Both the position numbers and the translations under genes were made by a program. The notes under the pieces were generated by a model, which was not told the origin of the DNA, made no database searches, and saw only the letters and a list, made by a program, of their open reading frames with translations. From Bacillota bacterium (GTDB lineage Bacteria; Bacillota; Clostridia; Clostridiales; Caloramatoraceae): a stretch of DNA of 11,140 nt. Within the stretch, counting starts at the first letter, position 1. The number at the start of each line of letters is the position of its first letter. This document shows, in pieces, positions 6,558 through 11,140 of this stretch. The stretch covers positions 1 to 11,140 of the forward strand of contig JAEZLD010000140.1 in the NCBI GenBank assembly GCA_023415335.1. The letters run 5' to 3'.

Positions 6558-8471
6558 ATGATAAAGATAACTTTAAAAGATGGAAAAGTATTGGAATTTA
6601 ATGAGGGCATCGTTGTAGGCGATGTTGTTAAAGCTATAGGAATGGGGCTTTATAAGGCAGCTATGGCTGCGAGGCTTAATGGAAAGATTGTGGATCTTAT
6701 AACTCCTGTCGAGAAGGACAGTACTTTGGAGGTGCTTGCTTTTGATGACCAGGACGGTAAATGGGCACTAAGGCATACAGCTTCCCATATGCTTGCTCAG
6801 GCAGTAAAGAGGCTGTACCCTGATGTAAAGCTGGCTATTGGCCCGGCAATAGATACGGGCTTCTACTATGATTTTGATGCAGACTTCTCATTTACCCCTG
6901 AAATGCTTGAAAGTATAGAGCAGGAAATGATGAGGATAGCAAAGGAGGACATTCCTCTTGAAAGATATGTGTTGCCAAGGGATGAGGCAATAAAGGCAGA
7001 GAAGGAAAAGAAAGAGCCTTATAAGGTGGAGTTGATTGAAGACCTTCCGGAAGGAGAAATCATATCCTTCTATAAACAGGGTGACTTCACAGACCTTTGC
7101 GCTGGACCTCATGTAGTATCAACAGGAAGGGTTAAGGCAGTAAAGCTTCTTTCAGTGGCAGGAGCATACTGGAGGGGCAGTGAAAAGAACAAGATGCTGC
7201 AGAGAATATATGGAACAGCCTTCAGCAAGAAGAGCGAGCTTGATGAATATCTGAAGATGCTGGAGGAGGCAAAGAAGAGAGACCACAGAAAGCTTGGAAA
7301 GGAGCTTGATTTATTCAGCATGCAAGAGGAGGGCCCAGGATTCCCATTCTTCCATCCAAAGGGAATGGTAGTAAGAAACGAGCTGGAGAGCTATTGGAGA
7401 AAAATCCATGTTAAGGCTGGGTATAAGGAAATAAGAACTCCTATTATATTAAATGAAGCACTCTGGCACCAGTCAGGACACTGGGACCACTATAAGGAAA
7501 ATATGTATCTGACTAAAATAGATGGTGAGGACTATGCTATAAAGCCAATGAACTGCCCGGGAGGCATATTGGTTTATAAAAATTCCATGCACAGCTATAG
7601 GGAGCTGCCTTTAAGAATGGGAGAGCTTGGACTTGTGCATAGGCATGAAATATCGGGAGCCCTTCATGGGCTCATGAGGGTAAGGAATTTTACCCAAGAT
7701 GATGCCCATATATTCATGACGCCATCACAGATAAAGGATGAGGTTGTTGGTGTAATCAGGCTTACCGACCAGGTTTATAAGCTGTTTGGTTTTGAATACC
7801 ATGTAGAGCTTTCTACCAGACCTGAGAACTCCATGGGAAGTGATGAGGATTGGGATCATGCAACGGCTTCCCTGAAGGAAGCTCTTGAGGCATCCGGGCT
7901 TAAATATATAATCAATGAGGGTGATGGAGCATTCTATGGTCCTAAGATAGATTTCCATCTTAAAGACTGCATAGGAAGAACCTGGCAATGTGGAACTATA
8001 CAGCTTGATTTCCAGATGCCTGAAAGGTTTGACCTTAGTTATGTAGGTGAGGATGGAGAAAAGCACAGACCTGTAATGGTACACAGAACTGTGTTTGGAA
8101 GCATCGAAAGGTTTATAGGAATACTCATAGAGCAGTATGCAGGAGCCTTCCCAACCTGGCTGGCCCCTGTACAGGTGAAGCTGCTGCCGGTTACCGATAG
8201 GGCCAACCAATATGCTAAGGAGCTGGAAGCAAAGCTGATGGATAAGGATATACGGGTTGAATCTGATCTGAGAAACGAAAAGATAGGCTATAAGATTAGG
8301 GAATGCCAGATGCAGAAGATACCTTATATGATTATATTAGGCGATAAGGAAGTTGAAAATAATAATATTTCTGTGCGCTCAAGGAAGGACGGAGACCTTG
8401 GAGCAATGGAATATGACGCATTCCTTGAGAAAATACAAGGGGAAATTGAAAACAGGGTAAGCACTTTATAA
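6558..8471 (+). CDS. thrS: Threonine--tRNA ligase
   Basis: A 637-residue class II synthetase that charges tRNA-Thr with threonine in the cytoplasm, of full usual length. Residues 1-62 form the TGS domain. The N2 editing domain, which removes mischarged serine, shows HTASH (His73, His77) and DLCAGPH (Asp180, Cys181, His185). In the catalytic core the zinc that selects threonine is expected at Cys333 (MNCPGG), His384 (DDAHIF) and His509 (VHRTVFGS). Motif 2 is the RHEISGALHGLMRVRNF region (362-378) and motif 3 is GSIERF (514-519). The C-terminal 100 or so residues are the anticodon-binding domain. AAAGGAGAG (6544-6552) precedes the ATG. Expression is under the T-box leader upstream. The gene ends inside a short tandem repeat, with a new promoter following, so it is probably transcribed alone. 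Confidence 0.98.
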   Translation: MIKITLKDGKVLEFNEGIVVGDVVKAIGMGLYKAAMAARLNGKIVDLITPVEKDSTLEVLAFDDQDGKWALRHTASHMLAQAVKRLYPDVKLAIGPAIDTGFYYDFDADFSFTPEMLESIEQEMMRIAKEDIPLERYVLPRDEAIKAEKEKKEPYKVELIEDLPEGEIISFYKQGDFTDLCAGPHVVSTGRVKAVKLLSVAGAYWRGSEKNKMLQRIYGTAFSKKSELDEYLKMLEEAKKRDHRKLGKELDLFSMQEEGPGFPFFHPKGMVVRNELESYWRKIHVKAGYKEIRTPIILNEALWHQSGHWDHYKENMYLTKIDGEDYAIKPMNCPGGILVYKNSMHSYRELPLRMGELGLVHRHEISGALHGLMRVRNFTQDDAHIFMTPSQIKDEVVGVIRLTDQVYKLFGFEYHVELSTRPENSMGSDEDWDHATASLKEALEASGLKYIINEGDGAFYGPKIDFHLKDCIGRTWQCGTIQLDFQMPERFDLSYVGEDGEKHRPVMVHRTVFGSIERFIGILIEQYAGAFPTWLAPVQVKLLPVTDRANQYAKELEAKLMDKDIRVESDLRNEKIGYKIRECQMQKIPYMIILGDKEVENNNISVRSRKDGDLGAMEYDAFLEKIQGEIENRVSTL

Positions 8472-8487
8472 TTCGCACTTTATAATT
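8461..8487. repeat. 14-bp-period tandem duplication over the thrS stop codon
   Basis: GCACTTTATAATT occurs exactly at 8461-8473 and again at 8475-8487, separated by one C. The first copy contains the last codons and the TAA of thrS, and the second lies in the spacer before the infC promoter. It looks like a local slippage or repair duplication and leaves the reading frame intact. Confidence 0.8.
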
Positions 8488-8501
8488 AACGAATAAAAGT
8501 G

Positions 8502-8530
8502 TTGACAGAGGAATATTCTAATGATAGAAT
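8502..8530 (+). promoter_or_regulatory. Sigma-A promoter of the infC-rpmI-rplT operon
   Basis: A perfect TTGACA (8502-8507) and TAGAAT (8525-8530) are spaced by 17 bp. The start of transcription is expected near 8537, giving a leader of about 130 nt. Confidence 0.85.
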
Positions 8531-8536
8531 AGTTTA

Positions 8537-8641
8537 GTAATGAAGAAGAAGTTATCCGCTTCTCACCCAGCAGCATTGCTAGCCGGGTTAATAGTAAAAC
8601 ATGTTGATTTGCGGATAGACTTTGTCTATCCGTTTTTGTTT
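8537..8641 (+). ncRNA. L20-type autoregulatory leader of infC-rpmI-rplT
   Basis: The region has the layout of the Firmicutes L20 leader. There is a 5' AGAAG...CTTCT helix, then a CACCC-(CAGCA/TGCT)-GGGTTAAT hairpin around 8565-8590, then a terminator. TATCCGC (8553-8559), inside the first helix, is complementary to GCGGATA (8611-8617), the 5' arm of the terminator, so it can act as an antiterminator. In Bacillus subtilis, ribosomal protein L20 binds such a leader and causes early termination when in excess. The same logic is inferred here because rplT is the last gene of the operon. Confidence 0.8.
8612..8641 (+). terminator. Leader attenuator terminator before infC
   Basis: CGGATAGAC (8612-8620) pairs perfectly with GTCTATCCG (8624-8632) around a TTT loop, followed by TTTTTGTTTTG. 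It lies between the operon promoter and the infC start, so it must be read through for expression. Confidence 0.88.
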
Positions 8642-8670
8642 TGTTTTTAAATTTTATGGAGGTGAAAATT

Positions 8671-9183
8671 ATTAGCAAACAGCATTTGATTAACGAAGAA
8701 ATTCGTGAAAAGGAAATCAGGTTGGTAGGCAGTGATGGAGAGCAGCTGGGGATAATGTCCACTAGGGATGCTCTGGAAATTGCAGATACAAAGCAGCTTG
8801 ATTTGGTTATGATCGCACCACAAGCAAAGCCGCCGGTATGCAAGCTCATGGAATATGGAAAGTATCTGTATGAGGTGCAGAAGAAGGAAAAGGAAGCCAG
8901 AAAGAATCAGAAGGTCATAAACATTAAAGAGGTCAGAATCAGTCCTAACATAGAGGAGCATGACCTGAATGTTAAAGCGAAGAATGCAGGTAAATTCCTG
9001 AAGGATGGAGACAAGGTAAAGGTCACTGTCAGGTTCAGGGGAAGAGAAGCTGATTATTCCCATTTTGGAGAAACTCTTCTTAAGCAATTTGCAGAGATGC
9101 TCCAGGATGTGGGTGTAATAGAGAAGAAGCCTTTGCTAGAAGGCAGAAATATGTCTATGGTGTTATCACCTAAGAAAGCTTGA
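8671..9183 (+). CDS. infC: Translation initiation factor IF-3
   Basis: IF-3 binds the 30S subunit, prevents premature 50S joining and checks the start codon and initiator tRNA. The N-terminal domain opens with INEEIREKEIRL, and the interdomain linker region has APQAKPPVCKLMEYGKYLYE (49-68) followed by a lysine-rich helix. The C-terminal domain contains EVRISPNIEEHDL and VRFRGRE. I place the start at ATT 8671, 8 nt after the perfect GGAGG (8658-8662), giving 170 residues, the family's usual length. The in-frame ATG at 8656 overlaps this ribosome binding site and cannot use it. An AUU start is known for Escherichia coli infC, where IF-3 represses its own translation by discriminating against it. 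It is the first gene of an operon with rpmI (22 nt gap) and rplT. Confidence 0.95.
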   Translation: MSKQHLINEEIREKEIRLVGSDGEQLGIMSTRDALEIADTKQLDLVMIAPQAKPPVCKLMEYGKYLYEVQKKEKEARKNQKVINIKEVRISPNIEEHDLNVKAKNAGKFLKDGDKVKVTVRFRGREADYSHFGETLLKQFAEMLQDVGVIEKKPLLEGRNMSMVLSPKKA

Positions 9184-9205
9184 GCTTAGAGAGGAGGAAA
9201 TTACT

Positions 9206-9403
9206 ATGCCAAAAATGAAAACACACAGAGGCGCAGCAAAAAGATTCAAGAAGACAGGAAATGGAAACTTTAAGAGAGGGCATGCTTTCCGTAGCCATAT
9301 ATTGACCAAGAAGTCAACCAAGAGAAAGAGAAACCTCAGAAGAAAAGGATATGTTGATTCCACAGTATTAAAAATAACAAGAAAATTACTGCCATACGCA
9401 TAA
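9206..9403 (+). CDS. rpmI: Large ribosomal subunit protein L35 (bL35)
   Basis: A 65-residue, very basic 50S subunit protein. It starts MPKMKTHRGAAKRFKKTG and contains the conserved HILTKKSTKRKRNLR segment, both diagnostic of bL35, and the length is typical. GAGGAGG (9191-9197) gives a strong ribosome binding site. It is the middle gene of the infC operon, 22 nt after infC and 29 nt before rplT, with no promoter or terminator in either gap. Confidence 0.98.
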   Translation: MPKMKTHRGAAKRFKKTGNGNFKRGHAFRSHILTKKSTKRKRNLRRKGYVDSTVLKITRKLLPYA

Positions 9404-9432
9404 ATTGATGAAGTAGAGGAGGGTTATAGGAA

Positions 9433-9792
9433 ATGGCAAGAGTTAAAAGAGCTGTTAATGCTCATAAGAAGCGCAGAAAAGTAATGAAGTTAGCCAAGGG
9501 ATACTATGGTTCCAAGAGCAAATTATATAGAATTGCTAACCAGTCAGTAATGAAGGCAATGAGCCAGGCTTATGTTGGAAGAAAGCTTAAAAAGAGAGAC
9601 TACAGGAAGCTTTGGATTGCAAGAATCAACGCGGCAGCAAGAATAAATGGACTTTCATACTCAAAGCTTATAAATGGACTTAAGCTAGCAGGCATAGATA
9701 TAAACAGAAAGATGCTTGCAGATATCGCAGTAAATGATGAAGCAGCATTTACAGAGTTAGTTAATGCAGCTAAAGCACAAATTAATGCATAG
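9433..9792 (+). CDS. rplT: Large ribosomal subunit protein L20 (bL20)
   Basis: A 119-residue 50S subunit protein needed early in 23S rRNA assembly, and in Firmicutes the repressor of its own operon through the leader. The start MARVKRAVNAHKKRRKVMK and the AKGYYGSKSKLYR and WIARINAAARING motifs are classic bL20, and the length is standard. GAGGAGGG precedes the ATG at about 9 nt. As last gene of infC-rpmI-rplT it is followed by a terminator. Confidence 0.98.
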   Translation: MARVKRAVNAHKKRRKVMKLAKGYYGSKSKLYRIANQSVMKAMSQAYVGRKLKKRDYRKLWIARINAAARINGLSYSKLINGLKLAGIDINRKMLADIAVNDEAAFTELVNAAKAQINA

Positions 9793-9809
9793 ATGAAATT
9801 AATGAGAAT

Positions 9810-9842
9810 GGGGCCTGTTGTTTGCAGGTCTCTTTACTTTTT
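9810..9842 (+). terminator. Intrinsic terminator after rplT
   Basis: GGGGCCTG (9810-9817) pairs with CAGGTCTC (9825-9832), with two G-U pairs and a 7-nt loop, followed by TTTACTTTTT. It closes the infC operon about 18 nt after the rplT stop. Confidence 0.65.
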
Positions 9843-9895
9843 AGATTATTTTATTTGGGTAAATGATTAGGTATTTATATACCAGGAGGGTTATT

Positions 9896-11140
9896 ATGTT
9901 TTCCGACAGTAAAAAGGGAAGTATGCGGAAGTCAAGGCTTCAGCCTGTACAAATACTGGCCATAGGGTTTGCCGTAACCATATTGGTTGGCGCACTTCTG
10001 CTTATGCTTCCAATATCGTCATCATCAAGACAGGTTACGCCTTTTATTGATTGCGTATTTGTTTCCACATCAGCCACCTGTGTAACAGGACTTGTTACCG
10101 TAGATACAGGAACCCATTGGAGCGTATTCGGTCAGGTTGTAATAATGCTGCTTATACAGATAGGCGGTCTTGGGTTTATGACCTTTGCTACCCTTATAGC
10201 TATTGTTATGGGTAAAAGGATATCCTTCAGGGAAAGGCTGATAGTTCAGGAGGCGTATAATGCCTTTAATGTTCAGGGCATTGTAAGAATGGTGCTTTAT
10301 GTTACAGGCATTACCTTTACTATTGAGTTTATTGGGGCAGGTCTCCTTTCAACACAGTTAATCCCCAGATTTGGTTTGAAGGAGGGCATGTTCTTTAGCT
10401 TGTTCCATGCAGTATCATCCTTCTGTAATGCAGGTTTTGATTTGTTTGGAGGTAAAAGCGGACCTTTTACAAGCATTACTTCCTTTTATGACAATCCTGT
10501 TATAGTGCTGACCATAGGAGGTCTTATTGTACTTGGAGGTCTTGGCTTTGCAGTAATAATGGATATACTACACGTAAGAAGCCTGAGGAAGCTGTCTCTT
10601 CACTCAAAGGTTGTCATTACAACAACTTTATTATTGCTTGTTGCAGGAACCGTATTATTTTTCATATTCGAATATGGAAACTCTAAAACCATGGGACCCA
10701 TGGACTTTAAGGGGAAACTGCTGTCAAGTATATTTGCATCAATCACCCCTAGGACGGCAGGGTATAACTCCATATCCACAACGGATATGACCGGTGCCAG
10801 CAAATTCCTGACTATAATTCTTATGTTCATAGGTGCTTCTCCTGGATCTACCGGAGGAGGAATTAAGACCACAACCGCAGCATTAATATTCTTAGTGGTT
10901 GTTTCAGTTATAAAGGGCAGGGATGATGCAGAGACATTCCACAAGAGGATACCAAGATCCTTGGTATGCAGGGCTGTGGCCATAACTGTTATAAGCTTTA
11001 CATTGGTGGTGATGGTTACGATGATTCTATCCATCACTGAAACAGGCAATTTGGAAACGTATTTGTATGAAGCTACATCTGCCTTTGGCACTGTTGGGCT
11101 TACCTTAGGGTTTACCCCAAGCCTTACATCCATAGGAAAG
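9896..11140 (+). CDS. ktrB: TrkH/KtrB-family potassium channel subunit (3' end cut by window)
   Basis: An open frame of 415 codons from the ATG at 9896 (AGGAGGG just upstream) to the window edge; family members are about 450 residues, so only the last helix or so is missing. It is an integral membrane protein that takes up potassium, normally gated by a cytoplasmic nucleotide-binding partner (KtrA/TrkA). The four M1-P-M2 repeats each show the filter glycine: TCVTGL (Gly65), CNAGFD (Gly180), RTAGYN (Gly289) and GTVGLT (Gly401). The glycine-rich intramembrane gate loop GASPGSTGGG-IKTTT is at 313-327. The P-loop sequences look more like KtrB than enterobacterial TrkH. The partner gene may lie just beyond the edge. 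A small dyad, GGTAT/ATACC (9870-9883), precedes the ribosome binding site; no clear promoter is seen. Confidence 0.93.
   Translation, partial: MFSDSKKGSMRKSRLQPVQILAIGFAVTILVGALLLMLPISSSSRQVTPFIDCVFVSTSATCVTGLVTVDTGTHWSVFGQVVIMLLIQIGGLGFMTFATLIAIVMGKRISFRERLIVQEAYNAFNVQGIVRMVLYVTGITFTIEFIGAGLLSTQLIPRFGLKEGMFFSLFHAVSSFCNAGFDLFGGKSGPFTSITSFYDNPVIVLTIGGLIVLGGLGFAVIMDILHVRSLRKLSLHSKVVITTTLLLLVAGTVLFFIFEYGNSKTMGPMDFKGKLLSSIFASITPRTAGYNSISTTDMTGASKFLTIILMFIGASPGSTGGGIKTTTAALIFLVVVSVIKGRDDAETFHKRIPRSLVCRAVAITVISFTLVVMVTMILSITETGNLETYLYEATSAFGTVGLTLGFTPSLTSIGK

Noticed and set aside
7725..8210. 161-codon minus-strand frame
   Set aside because: It is antisense to the catalytic core of thrS, including motif 3, and has no independent support.
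10600..11133. 177-codon minus-strand frame
   Set aside because: It lies wholly within the potassium channel gene, which has four clear filter motifs; the frame has no ribosome binding site and is a shadow.

Overview
The window looks like chromosomal DNA of a spore-forming, low-to-moderate GC Firmicute of the class Clostridia. The evidence is strong GGAGG-type ribosome binding sites, sigma-A promoters with 17-bp spacers, a T-box leader in front of a threonyl-tRNA synthetase, an attenuator leader in front of infC-rpmI-rplT, heavy use of ATA, AGG and AGA codons, and a YtxC-family gene upstream of thrS. The order ytxC, thrS, infC, rpmI, rplT is the one known from Bacillus and Clostridium chromosomes, so most of the window is conserved housekeeping DNA.

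Layout. Positions 1-350 hold no gene. They contain a mosaic of short hairpins separated by repeated 9-mers (1-142), then a stronger inverted repeat (170-211). A protein of unknown function with a membrane-anchored C terminus follows (387-2036, +). It converges on an S9-family serine peptidase (2174-4198, -), and the pair is separated by a hairpin terminator. From 4457 everything is on the plus strand: a probable GME-fold protein of the DUF6873 type (4457-5227), a YtxC-like protein (5287-6195) and a terminator. Then come a promoter, T-box riboswitch and thrS (6260-8471), and a promoter, L20-type leader and infC-rpmI-rplT (8502-9792) with a terminator. The window ends inside a KtrB/TrkH potassium channel subunit (9896 to the edge).

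How the genes work together. The centre is a translation block with two leaders that control transcription by attenuation. ThrRS is expected to be induced when uncharged tRNA-Thr binds the T-box. The IF-3/L35/L20 operon is expected to be repressed by free L20 acting on its leader. infC most likely starts at an AUU codon, which would add IF-3 autocontrol. The GME-fold protein and the YtxC-like protein probably share a transcript that ends just before the thrS promoter. The S9 peptidase has its own promoter and is divergent from that pair.

I did not find a convincing new multi-gene system. The parts most worth a second look are the hairpin mosaic at the left edge, the uncharacterised membrane-anchored protein, the GME-fold/YtxC pair, and the unusual start codons of infC (ATT) and ytxC (TTG).
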